A stretch of DNA of 64,000 bases. It comes from Afipia massiliensis. GTDB lineage: Bacteria > Pseudomonadota > Alphaproteobacteria > Rhizobiales > Xanthobacteraceae. The translations under genes were made by a program, and so were the position numbers. This document shows, in pieces, positions 32,918 to 41,390 of the stretch. Under the pieces are notes generated by a model that made no database searches, had not been told where the DNA came from, and worked only from the letters and a program-made list of their open reading frames with translations. The stretch lies in NCBI RefSeq assembly GCF_014203115.1, contig NZ_JACHIJ010000005.1, positions 124,001 through 188,000 on the forward strand, read 5' to 3'. The first letter of the stretch is position 1; each line of letters starts with the position of its first letter.

Positions 32918-33565
32918 GTGCCAAAAAAAGCGAAGCAGACCAAGCTGACATCTCGAAAAAGCTCAACAGTCGTGTCGAAGAAAACTACACTCCCTCCGAC
33001 CGTCTCGCGCGCATCCCTGATGCTTGATGGTTCGGATGCTCTCGTCCGCCGTATTACTCATTTGCACTATGTTCTATCCGGCATGCTGGAAAGCATCCGA
33101 GGCGGTTTCGCATCGTTGATCGGCGTCTCATCGTTTCAATACGTCTTGATGCAGGCTCTTGGACGGCTTCAAACCGACACCGACTGGACGGTGCGCTCGG
33201 TCGCTCGGGAAATGCATATGACTGACGCCTATGTCAGCACTGAAATTAGCGACCTCGAGCAACAGGGTTTTCTGGAGAAGGTCACAAACCCGAACGACAG
33301 GCGCATGAGCTTTCTCTCGTTGACAGCAAAGGGGCGTGAATCGCTCGCCGCAATAGCGCCGATTCAGACCATCGTGAACGATACCCTGTACGGACATCTC
33401 GACGAAAAAAGCGCGACCGCTTATCTGGAAGAACTGGGGACATTGGCCGCCCAAGCCGAGAAAGCAAGCGCGGTGCTCGATCAAATCACTGCAGCACAAC
33501 GACTGGCAGTTCTTGGAAACGTCCCCCGCCCCCGGCGCCGGCGCCGTCCACCCTTACGCGCATAA
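32918..33565 (+). CDS. MarR-family transcriptional regulator
   Basis: 215 aa, GTG start with GGAGGGG upstream. A Lys/Ser-rich 35-residue N-terminal tail precedes a winged helix: WTVRSVAREMHMTDAYVSTE, then ISDLEQQGFLEKVTNPNDRR and MSFLSLTAKG. The basic C-terminus is PRPRRRRRPPLRA. MarR proteins usually repress aromatic or heterocycle catabolic genes and release DNA on binding the substrate. Palindromes with a shared TAGTTTGCA core at 31382 and 33616 suggest control of both flanking units. NicR of the nicotinate pathway belongs to the same family. Confidence 0.88.
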   Translation: MPKKAKQTKLTSRKSSTVVSKKTTLPPTVSRASLMLDGSDALVRRITHLHYVLSGMLESIRGGFASLIGVSSFQYVLMQALGRLQTDTDWTVRSVAREMHMTDAYVSTEISDLEQQGFLEKVTNPNDRRMSFLSLTAKGRESLAAIAPIQTIVNDTLYGHLDEKSATAYLEELGTLAAQAEKASAVLDQITAAQRLAVLGNVPRPRRRRRPPLRA

Positions 33566-33593
33566 GCACGAACCGCCCTTGGTTACCACTGTC

Positions 33594-33640
33594 TTGACAG
33601 CAAACGTGATGTCATTTAGTTAGTTTGCATAAATAACTAA
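33594..33640 (+). promoter_or_regulatory. Monooxygenase promoter with MarR-type palindrome
   Basis: TTGACA at 33594-33599 fits a -35 box. A 25-bp imperfect palindrome, TTAGTTA (33616-33622) to TAACTAA (33634-33640), overlaps the expected -10 position, 10 nt before ATG 33650. It is a typical place for a MarR repressor to block transcription. Confidence 0.65.
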
Positions 33641-33649
33641 AGGTGACAC

Positions 33650-35128
33650 ATGCTTCGATCCGGCAAGGACTATCTTCGCTCGCTTCAGGACGGCCGTAAA
33701 ATCTATCTCGGCAGTAAGCTCGTTGACGATGTCACGGAGCACCCCGGTTTTCGCAACTCCGCAAGGAGTTTTGCCCACCTCTTCGATCTCAAACGCGATG
33801 CCGCGCATACCAACGCGCTCTCGTTCGAAGCCGACGGCGATAGGCATAGTTTCTACTATTTGCAGCCGCGCAACGGTGAGGATCTGCAGTTCCGGATGAA
33901 AGGTCACAAGCTATGGGCCGACGCGAGCTACGGACTTTTCGGGCGTTCCCCGGATCATGTCGCTTCCTTCATCACCGGAATGACCTGCCGACCAGAGGTC
34001 TTCGACATACCTGAGCATGGCTTTAGAACCCGACTGCTCGACTACTATCAGTATATTCGCAGCAACGATCTCTACGTCAGTTACGCGACCCATCCACCGC
34101 AAGGCGCTCGAAACTATTCGACAGACGCCAAAGCGCATTTCTTCAAGTCACCGGCCTTGCATGTCGAGGCTATGGATGATGAGGGCATTATCCTCCACGG
34201 CATGAAAACACTCGCGACGGGCGGCGCGTTCTGCGACGAGGTCTGGATCGGAAATCTGACACCCCTTGCCCCCGATCGGATCAAAGAGGCGGTCACCTGC
34301 GCAATTCCCGTCAATTCAGCTGGGCTTTCGCTCTGGTCGCGCCGATCGATGGAAGGCGCCGCGCCCAACGAGTTTGATTATCCGCTCTCGTCGCGGTTCG
34401 ACGAAAGTGATTGCATGCTGGTGTGCGAGCACGTGCGCGTTCCATGGTCACGCGTTTTCACCATTGGCAACGTCGATCTGAGCCGCGCGATCTATATGGA
34501 GACCGGTGGTCACTATTTTGGCAATCACCAGTCGAACGTGCGCTTCTGGTCGAAGTTGCAGCTTATCGTCGGCTTGGCGAACAAAATTGCCAAATCCGCA
34601 AGCGTACGAGGTATCCCCGCCGTTCAGGAAACGCTGGGCAAGCTTGCAGCGATGGAAGCCACGATTGCCGGCCTCGTGCACGGACAGGTTTCCGATCATC
34701 AGCCCCTGGGCGATGGCTACGTTGTCGTGAACCAGCGCTACATGTATGCAGCTTTGAGCTGGTGTCAGGATAACTACGGCCTGATCTGTGCGACCGTCCG
34801 CGAGCTAATGGGTGGAGCAATCTTTCAGATGCCGGCTGACATTTCCATTATCGAAAGCGGAAAACTCAACGATATTTTCGAAACCTATTGGGCAACCGAC
34901 GGCGAAACGGCGCTCGACCGTATGAAGCTCTACAAACTCGCCTGGGATCTGCTCGCATCCGAATTCGGTGCGCGGCATGTGCAATACGAGAACTTCTATG
35001 CCGGTCCCCCTTTTCTCGTGCGTGCCCATAGCATGAGGCTCGCGCCGTGGGATCGCTTCGACGCCACCGTCGATACGCTCATGGCGAGCTACGGACCACA
35101 ATCCCACACACGCACGGCAGCAGAGTAA
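33650..35128 (+). CDS. 4-hydroxyphenylacetate-3-monooxygenase-family oxygenase (HpaB/PvcC type)
   Basis: 492 aa reduced-flavin-dependent monooxygenase, full length for the family. It starts LRSGKDYLRSLQDGRKIYLG and contains HPGFRNSARSFAHLFDLKRD, ALHVEAMDDEGIILHGMKTL then ATGGAFCDEVWIG, CEHVRVPWSRVFTIGN and LMGGAIFQMPADISII. It hydroxylates a phenol or a hydroxylated N-heterocycle using FADH2 supplied by the reductase that follows at 35133. It stands under a MarR-type palindrome. The natural substrate cannot be told; a ring later degraded through an imide or amide is suggested by the neighbours. Confidence 0.9.
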   Translation: MLRSGKDYLRSLQDGRKIYLGSKLVDDVTEHPGFRNSARSFAHLFDLKRDAAHTNALSFEADGDRHSFYYLQPRNGEDLQFRMKGHKLWADASYGLFGRSPDHVASFITGMTCRPEVFDIPEHGFRTRLLDYYQYIRSNDLYVSYATHPPQGARNYSTDAKAHFFKSPALHVEAMDDEGIILHGMKTLATGGAFCDEVWIGNLTPLAPDRIKEAVTCAIPVNSAGLSLWSRRSMEGAAPNEFDYPLSSRFDESDCMLVCEHVRVPWSRVFTIGNVDLSRAIYMETGGHYFGNHQSNVRFWSKLQLIVGLANKIAKSASVRGIPAVQETLGKLAAMEATIAGLVHGQVSDHQPLGDGYVVVNQRYMYAALSWCQDNYGLICATVRELMGGAIFQMPADISIIESGKLNDIFETYWATDGETALDRMKLYKLAWDLLASEFGARHVQYENFYAGPPFLVRAHSMRLAPWDRFDATVDTLMASYGPQSHTRTAAE

Positions 35129-35132
35129 GGCA

Positions 35133-35657
35133 ATGCCCGCGGACAGCATCTCACCCGTCCCGTTCGACACAAGAGCCTTTCGGAAGGCACTCGGCTGCTT
35201 CCCGACCGGCGTCGCCGTTATTACTGCGCAACCCTCGGGACAGTTACCGGTCGGGTTGACCATTAACTCATTTGCATCCGTCTCGCTCGATCCTCCGCTC
35301 GTGCTTTGGAGCCTTCAGCGCGATGCGCCGAGCAAGGACGCTATCCTTCAGTCCGGGCATTTCGTCGTCAACGTGCTGGACGAGACCCAGCTCCGCCTGG
35401 CGCAGCAGTTTGCGCGACCTGCTATCGACAAGTTCGACGGCGTCGAGATTTCAACGAACCGCTGGGGCGCGCCATACATAAAAAAGTGTATCGCTAGGTT
35501 CGAGTGCAAGGTGATGAACTGCGTGGACGGCGGAGATCACGTGATTTTTCTCGGAGAGGTCGAACACTTTCACCACGAAACTGGAGCTCCGCTGGTATTT
35601 TGCCACGGGATGTTTGCATCCGTGGCCGACACTAGGCCAAAGCAGATCACTGGCTAG
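35133..35657 (+). CDS. Flavin reductase (HpaC-like)
   Basis: 174 aa. The flavin-reductase-like FMN-binding split barrel is seen in FRKALGCFPTGVAVITAQPS, LPVGLTINSFASVSLDPPLV then LWSL, HFVVNVLDE and HVIFLGEVEHFHHETGAPLV. It supplies reduced flavin to the oxygenase encoded 4 nt upstream; such pairs are the rule for HpaB-type enzymes. Confidence 0.9.
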   Translation: MPADSISPVPFDTRAFRKALGCFPTGVAVITAQPSGQLPVGLTINSFASVSLDPPLVLWSLQRDAPSKDAILQSGHFVVNVLDETQLRLAQQFARPAIDKFDGVEISTNRWGAPYIKKCIARFECKVMNCVDGGDHVIFLGEVEHFHHETGAPLVFCHGMFASVADTRPKQITG

Positions 35658-35870
35658 GATAAACCGCGCCCGGTCTCGCCTTTCGCGACGTCCTCGGATC
35701 GCGCGCCTGATTGCTCTCAAGAATCCCGCCAATCTAAGCGCAGTGCAGCAGTTCGATCGCCCGTCGCTTTCGGCAGGGCTCGATCTCAGCATCCTCTTAG
35801 GGAAATCCGGCGAAGAAATTAGGGAATTTCTACACGAACTCTACATCAGGCTATACGAAATTCGATTCCA

Positions 35871-36296
35871 TCAGCGATGACGGTCAACGCAAGGTTCCTT
35901 CATCACCGCGGCGAATTGATCGCGCAACTTGTGCTTCTCAATCTTTCCCGAAGGCGTCCGGGGCAGGGAATCGACAATACGAACATGCTGCGGGACCTTA
36001 TAACCCGCAAGCTGCGCCCTGCAGGCTGCCCGGAGACGCTCCGGATCGATTTTGTTTCCAGATCGCGGCACCACGACGGCAAGGCCGACCTCGCCCCAGC
36101 GCGTATCCGGCACACCAATCACCGCAGCCTCGGCAACATCTGGAAGATCGTAAAGGAAGTTCTCGACCTCGGCCGGATACACATTCTCTCCTCTGGAGAT
36201 GAACATGTCTTTGAGGCGATCGACAATGAAGATGTCGCCATCGGCATCACGGACAGCGACGTCGCCGGTGCTGAGCAGTCCCTCTAGCACGCCCAC
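35871..36296 (-). pseudogene. C-terminal fragment of an acyl-CoA synthetase (AMP-binding enzyme)
   Basis: 141 aa that match only the C-terminal domain of ANL-family ligases: LLSTGDVAVRDADGDIFIVD, RLKDMFISRGENVYPAEVEN then FLYDLPDVAEAAVIGVPDTR and PRTPSGKIEKHKLRDQF with the catalytic Lys. About 350-400 upstream residues, including the ATP-binding loop, are missing and the preceding 270 bases do not restore them. It is a gene relic, and marks a rearrangement point between the two catabolic loci. Confidence 0.75.
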
Positions 36297-36569
36297 GGAA
36301 CGTGCGTTGGTATGAGTCCACTCCCTTCAGGCCCCATCGACAGAGATTAGAGAGGCCCAAGCAGCACGAACGGGCACGTGTTGCCACGCCGTATACTGCC
36401 AACTCTGCTTGAACCGATGCAGGGAAAGATCCATGCGGCCCGCTGCAGTTTGGTTTGGAACGGCATCGCATTCAATGGCGTCATTACGCGGAAAACCCGA
36501 TCAACGACCAGCTGGCTTTTTCAAATTGTCCTATCGTTAAATGACCTGCCTGCCTCCTTCCATCAGAAA
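36297..36569. other. Non-coding stretch between ligase fragment and glcF
   Basis: About 270 bases with no recognisable gene. It joins the truncated ligase to the 3' end of the glycolate-oxidase operon and may contain a deletion junction. Confidence 0.4.
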
Positions 36570-37895
36570 TCAGGAAGATCCTAGATCTGATTGGCTGTGC
36601 AGCATTGAATACATCGCATCGGGCAAGGGACCGCCCGTTGCCCAGTCAAGCAATTCAACGGTGTGAACTATCGGAATAGTCGTCGCGGCGCCGATCTGTG
36701 TCATGCATCCCAGGTTTCCGCTCGCGATAATCTGCGGCCTCACTTTCTCGATGTTGGTCACCTTTCGCGACCGAAGCCGGTCTGCGATTTCGGGCTGCAT
36801 AACATTATAAGTCCCCGCCGAACCGCAACAGATGTGGCTTTCAGGAACGTCCTTCACGACAAATCCCATCTGCTTCAGAAGGGATTTCGGCTGATCAACG
36901 ATGCGCTGACCGTGCTGCATTGAGCACGCCGAATGATACGCGACAATCTGACCTGTGGTCCGAACGGGTCCCTGAAGCTGAAGTTTATGGAGATACTCAG
37001 TGATATCCTGCGCGAGCGCAGAAATGCGCACAGCCTTGCGAGCGTATGCCTTGTCCTCGCGGAGCATGAATCCATAATCTTTGATGGTCGTTCCGCAACC
37101 CGACGCCGTGACGATGATGGCATCGAGCCCGCTCTCGTCAAGCTCCCGTGTCCAGGCATCAACGTTGCGCCGGGCCGCCTCCAGTGCCGATTCCTCGTAA
37201 CCCATATGATGCACGAGAGCTCCGCAGCAACCCTCGTCGCGGGGGCTCGTCACCTCAATCCCATGACGATTCAGCAGCCGGATCGCGGCGTCGTTGATGT
37301 TCGGATCAATGACCTGCTGGGCGCAGCCCATCAATATTGCGACTCTGCCTCGCTTGCCCTGCGCGACCGATCCCTGAGGAGTGGACTTCCGCGGCTTCAG
37401 AGCCGGGGCAAGATCGATCATGGCGGCAAGATGCGCGCCGCCCGGAAGCCTGGCAATCCATTTCCTCACCGGCCTGACCGCAGCCGCCGACAACAGCGCC
37501 AGTCTCAGCCGTTTCGGATACGGCAGCACCGACGCCAGCATGCCACGCAGAACACGATCGACCAAGGGGCGCTTGTAGGTCTTCGTGATGTGGGCCCGCG
37601 CATGGTCCACCAGATGCATGTAGTGCACCCCGGACGGACAGGTGGTCATGCAGGAGAGACAGGACAGGCAGCGATCCACATGCTTGACGACCTTCTCGCT
37701 CGCCGGTTTCTCATTCTCGAGCATATCCTTGATGAGGTAGATTCGCCCGCGCGGACTGTCGAGTTCGTCTCCCAGCAGCAAGTAGGTCGGGCACGTCGCA
37801 GTACAAAACCCGCAATGAACACAGGCGCGAAGAATCTTCTCCGATTCGATCATGTGCGGATCGACAAGCGCTGTCAGCGAGAAGTTCGTTTGCAT
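36570..37895 (-). CDS. glcF: Glycolate oxidase iron-sulfur subunit GlcF
   Basis: 441 aa. Two 4Fe-4S clusters are visible: CVHCGFCTATCP and CLSCLSCMTTCP. Two CCG-type cysteine-rich domains follow (DEGCCGALVHHMG; SHICCGSAGTYNVMQPE). It passes electrons from the FAD subunits GlcD/GlcE to the membrane quinone pool during glycolate to glyoxylate oxidation. Last gene of a five-gene reverse operon starting with the AGPS-type oxidase at 43028. Confidence 0.93.
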   Translation of the reverse strand: MQTNFSLTALVDPHMIESEKILRACVHCGFCTATCPTYLLLGDELDSPRGRIYLIKDMLENEKPASEKVVKHVDRCLSCLSCMTTCPSGVHYMHLVDHARAHITKTYKRPLVDRVLRGMLASVLPYPKRLRLALLSAAAVRPVRKWIARLPGGAHLAAMIDLAPALKPRKSTPQGSVAQGKRGRVAILMGCAQQVIDPNINDAAIRLLNRHGIEVTSPRDEGCCGALVHHMGYEESALEAARRNVDAWTRELDESGLDAIIVTASGCGTTIKDYGFMLREDKAYARKAVRISALAQDITEYLHKLQLQGPVRTTGQIVAYHSACSMQHGQRIVDQPKSLLKQMGFVVKDVPESHICCGSAGTYNVMQPEIADRLRSRKVTNIEKVRPQIIASGNLGCMTQIGAATTIPIVHTVELLDWATGGPLPDAMYSMLHSQSDLGSS

Positions 37896-37913
37896 GGGAT
37901 TTCGATCTGCGCT

Positions 37914-39101
37914 TCAAATACCAGAGTACATTTTTCCGAAGTTGAGGATACGGCCGGGATCAAACGCAAACTTGATCCTTCGGGTCAGTTCTGCAACCGA
38001 GGGCGGAAGCGGCTCGAATATATCGACCCTGCATCGAACCTCCGGCGGTGCACGCAGAAGCGTCGCGTGGCCACTGAGGCCTCGCATTACATCCCGGATC
38101 ACCTTGGACCCCGCGTCTTCTGGCGCGTCGACAGCGAGCCAGACCAAACCGCCGCCCCAGTCGTAGAAATGACGCACATCAAGCACCCGCTTGATATCAG
38201 CAATGATACCGGGTGCCTTCGACGGGGCGAGCGAAAGCCGCCATATGGCGCTCTCGGCCGGATCAGCCAGCCACCGCGCATCCCGCACATCAGACCAGAT
38301 ATCGGCGCTCACCTCTCCTTCCAGAAGATCGGCCTTTCCGTATGGTCTCCAAAGTTTGGCGATCTCGCCGCAACCATACGCAACGGAAGGCGCGAATCCT
38401 TCGATACGGATGATGGTCAGGGGCTCCGACACCACACCCTTCGGCAGATGCGCCGCCGCGGAGACGGAAAATGGCGATCCCAAAGCGGTCGTCAATGCAG
38501 CGATAGCCGTCGCATCATTCAATCCGCGCAGCACCAGAGAAGACGTATATTCCGGTCTTGGCAGAACCTTGAAAATGACTTCGCTTAACACGCCGAGCGT
38601 TCCCCACGCTCCGCAATTGAGCTTGACCAGGTCGAGACCCGTGACATTCTTCATGACCCGTCCGCCCGATTTCACGACATCGCCGCGGCCGTTTACCAGC
38701 CGGATGCCGATCAGACTGTCACGGCAGGCTCCCGCCATGATACGTCGCGGGCCAGTAACATTTCCCGCTGCAATTCCGCCGATTGTCGGCTCATGGCGCC
38801 CGCCGAGAATCGGCCGATAGTCCATCGGCTCGAACGGCAGCATTTGATTCTGTGTTGCAAGCGTCTGATTGATCTCGGACAGTGGTGTTCCGGGAAGAGC
38901 CCCGATCACCAACTCCGTTGGCTCATAGAGCGATATTCCCTGCATACGTTGTGTCGTAACAGACATCGCATATCCATTCGGCCGACCAATACCTGACTTG
39001 CTGCCAGCGCCACTGACAATCAACGGCATTTTTGCCGCCGCTGCCATTCTGATCGATTCAGACAGGTTCTTTTCGTCGCGCGGTTTCAGATCTCCAGACA
39101 T
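37914..39101 (-). CDS. glcE: Glycolate oxidase FAD-binding subunit GlcE
   Basis: 395 aa from ATG 39101; a TTG at 39107 is in frame. The FAD-binding PCMH domain is recognisable: AAAAKMPLIVSGAGSKSGIG, RPILGGRHEPTIGGIAAGNV and LVNGRGDVVKSGGRVMKNVT then GLDLVKLNCGAWGTLGVLSE. The end FDPGRILNFGKMY is typical. It is a non-catalytic or electron-transfer subunit of GlcDEF, 18 nt after glcD and 18 nt before glcF. Confidence 0.9.
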   Translation of the reverse strand: MSGDLKPRDEKNLSESIRMAAAAKMPLIVSGAGSKSGIGRPNGYAMSVTTQRMQGISLYEPTELVIGALPGTPLSEINQTLATQNQMLPFEPMDYRPILGGRHEPTIGGIAAGNVTGPRRIMAGACRDSLIGIRLVNGRGDVVKSGGRVMKNVTGLDLVKLNCGAWGTLGVLSEVIFKVLPRPEYTSSLVLRGLNDATAIAALTTALGSPFSVSAAAHLPKGVVSEPLTIIRIEGFAPSVAYGCGEIAKLWRPYGKADLLEGEVSADIWSDVRDARWLADPAESAIWRLSLAPSKAPGIIADIKRVLDVRHFYDWGGGLVWLAVDAPEDAGSKVIRDVMRGLSGHATLLRAPPEVRCRVDIFEPLPPSVAELTRRIKFAFDPGRILNFGKMYSGI

Positions 39102-39119
39102 CGCCAAATTCGTCCAGCG

Positions 39120-40556
39120 TTACGTTTGATTTCGGCAGTCAACGGGGAAAACCTTGTCCGTGTTGAGTAGCCATTTTGAATCGAACGCTGCACGCAAACG
39201 GATCTGCTGGGCAAGATCGATCTCATTGAACTGGTACGGCATCAGGTCGCGCTTCTCGATGCCAACACCGTGTTCGCCGGTAAGACAGCCACCGACTTCA
39301 ACGCACAGCTTAAGAATGTCGTTGCCCGCGGCCTCCGCTTTCAACTGCTCCGCCGGATCGTTCGCGTTATAAAGGATGAGAGGATGCATATTTCCGTCGC
39401 CGGCATGGAAGACGTTAGCCACACGCAATCCATAGTGCTTCACGATCTCGGTGATCTGCGCCAGAACGTAGGACAGCTTGCCCGTCGGCACCGTTCCGTC
39501 CATGCACAAGTAGTCCGCAACGCGCCCAGTCGCGCCAAATGCCGACTTCCGCCCCTTCCAGATCGCCGCTGTTTCAATCGCGGATTTGCTCTCCCGAACC
39601 GTCTCAACGCCATTGGCTCGCGCAATGGAGATAATCCGATCCAGCATCGCGTCCATTTCCGCCTGCGAGCCTTCCACCTCAATGATCAGAAGAGCTTCCG
39701 CATCGAGAGGATAACCCGCCTTGGAAAAGGCCTCGCATATCTCAATCGCGGCCTTGTCCATGTACTCGATCGCGACTGGAATGATTCCCGCCGCGATAAT
39801 CTCTGCAACGGTGTTGCCTGCTCCATCGGATGAGGAGAAGCCAAACAGAACGGGACGCGCGGCTTCCGCCGATCTCAATATCCGGACGGTAGCCTCGGTC
39901 ACGATCCCGAGCTGGCCTTCAGATCCGACCACAACACCCAGTAGATCAAGGCCACCGCTATCGAGGCTATCTCCACCCAAGTCGATGATCGTTCCGTCGA
40001 TCAGAACCATTCTGACGCCGAGAATATTGTTTGTCGTAACGCCGTATTTCAGGCAATGCGCACCGCCCGAATTATTGGCGATATTGCCGCCGATGGTACA
40101 CGCGAGTTGAGATGACGGGTCCGGCGCGTAAAAGAAGCCTCTGTCCGACACTGCAGAAGTTATGCTCAAGTTGGTGACGCCCGCTTCGACCCGAATGAAA
40201 CGATCATCGTAGTTGATCTCAAGCACGCGGCTCATTCTTGAAAGTCCAAGAACAACAGCATCCTCGGTCGGAATTGCACCTCCCGCAAGTGAGGTGCCCG
40301 CGCCGCGCGGCACGACCTTCACGCCATTATCATGGCAAAACTTGAGAACCGCACTTACTTCATCCGTCGATGTCGGCAACACAACGGCCAGCGGCATCTT
40401 GCGATAGGCGGCGAGCGCGTCGGTCTCGTATGCCCTGCACTCATCTCTATCCGTGATAAGGCCTTCGGGCGAAACCAAGCTTGCCAGGTGCTCCACGATT
40501 GCACCGCGACGATCGAGAATATCCTTGTCTGGTTCGGAAAACATGGTCGCGCTCAA
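39120..40556 (-). CDS. glcD: Glycolate oxidase catalytic subunit GlcD
   Basis: About 478 aa. A TTG at 40556 sits 5 nt after AGGAGG and is preferred; the open frame reaches GTG 40562, and ATG 40544 is also possible but too far from the site. FAD-binding PCMH domain: LPTSTDEVSAVLKFCHDNGV, VVPRGAGTSLAGGAIP and CTIGGNIANNSGGAHCLKYG. The FAD-oxidase C-terminal domain has VFHAGDGNMHPLILYN and CLTGEHGVGIEKRDLM. It oxidises glycolate, and sometimes D-lactate, to the 2-oxo acid. In this locus glycolate would be the product of ether-glycol breakdown. Confidence 0.93.
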   Translation of the reverse strand: MSATMFSEPDKDILDRRGAIVEHLASLVSPEGLITDRDECRAYETDALAAYRKMPLAVVLPTSTDEVSAVLKFCHDNGVKVVPRGAGTSLAGGAIPTEDAVVLGLSRMSRVLEINYDDRFIRVEAGVTNLSITSAVSDRGFFYAPDPSSQLACTIGGNIANNSGGAHCLKYGVTTNNILGVRMVLIDGTIIDLGGDSLDSGGLDLLGVVVGSEGQLGIVTEATVRILRSAEAARPVLFGFSSSDGAGNTVAEIIAAGIIPVAIEYMDKAAIEICEAFSKAGYPLDAEALLIIEVEGSQAEMDAMLDRIISIARANGVETVRESKSAIETAAIWKGRKSAFGATGRVADYLCMDGTVPTGKLSYVLAQITEIVKHYGLRVANVFHAGDGNMHPLILYNANDPAEQLKAEAAGNDILKLCVEVGGCLTGEHGVGIEKRDLMPYQFNEIDLAQQIRLRAAFDSKWLLNTDKVFPVDCRNQT

Positions 40557-40662
40557 GCGCACCTCCTAGATCGAAACACTTCCGACGTGCGCTTCAATTT
40601 TGTGAGCCGACCCTGAGAGCAGTTACCGTGGAAACGATCGCTGTGAGACTGTCTTCTCGGCT

Positions 40663-41346
40663 TCAAACCTTCGCGCCGAACATGTTCTTCCAGGATTCCG
40701 TGCCGGGTTTTGCTTCCCACTTTTTGGTGTCGGACATAACAGCCAGCCCCTCCTGCACCGCCGGACGAACCTTGATCGCGTCGAACCAGCGCTTGAGATT
40801 GGGATACGTCTCGAGCTCCTGCCCCTGCCATCGGTAGGGACGAATCCATGGAAAGGTCGCAATATCTGCGATCGAGTACTCACCGGCGAGATATTCGCGG
40901 TCTGCCAGGCGGCGATCGATCACGCCATACAGTCTGGCGGCCTCTTTCGTGTAACGCTCCACGGCATAAGGAATCTGCTCTGGTGCGTAGCGCCGAAAAT
41001 GATGAGCCTGGCCGAGCATAGGGCCGGCGCCGCCCATCTGAAACATCAGCCATTGAATGACCTCCATCCGTGCCCGCGGGTCGGATGGCAGCAGCTTGCC
41101 GGTCTTTTCAGCAAGGTACAGAAGAATGGCTCCCGACTCGAAAACCGGCAACGGCTTCCCGCCCGGGCCGTCGTGATCGACGATCGCCGGTATCTTGTTG
41201 TTCGGGCTGATCTTGAGAAACTCCGCGCCGAATTGATCACCCTTGGTGATGTCAATCGGCAGAACCCGATAATGCAGGCCGAGCTCGGCCAGCATTATCG
41301 TGATTTTGTATCCATTCGGCGTGGTCCAAAAGTAGAGGTCGATCAT
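40663..41346 (-). CDS. Glutathione S-transferase (YghU/YfcG-like)
   Basis: 227 aa. The thioredoxin-fold N-domain MIDLYFWTTPNGYKITIMLA, ISPNNKIPAIVDHDGPGG and PVFESGAILLYLAEKTGKLL gives the GSH site (IPAI cis-Pro and ESGA). The helical C-domain ends AIKVRPAVQEGLAVMSD. Enzymes of this group are disulfide-bond oxidoreductase-like GSTs. In the same operon as an AGPS-type oxidase and GlcDEF, and with a glutathione reductase gene in the same locus, a glutathione-dependent step in ether or acyl-CoA processing is possible, as proposed for PegF of PEG degraders. Confidence 0.88.
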   Translation of the reverse strand: MIDLYFWTTPNGYKITIMLAELGLHYRVLPIDITKGDQFGAEFLKISPNNKIPAIVDHDGPGGKPLPVFESGAILLYLAEKTGKLLPSDPRARMEVIQWLMFQMGGAGPMLGQAHHFRRYAPEQIPYAVERYTKEAARLYGVIDRRLADREYLAGEYSIADIATFPWIRPYRWQGQELETYPNLKRWFDAIKVRPAVQEGLAVMSDTKKWEAKPGTESWKNMFGAKV

Positions 41347-41390
41347 AGACGAACTTCCCGTGAAACAGCCGAATGGATAGTGTTGTGCGA

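Noticed and set aside
36933-38588. 551-aa forward ORF
   Set aside because: It is antisense to glcF and glcE; length is due to GC-rich codon bias. The reverse-strand genes have full iron-sulfur and FAD motifs.
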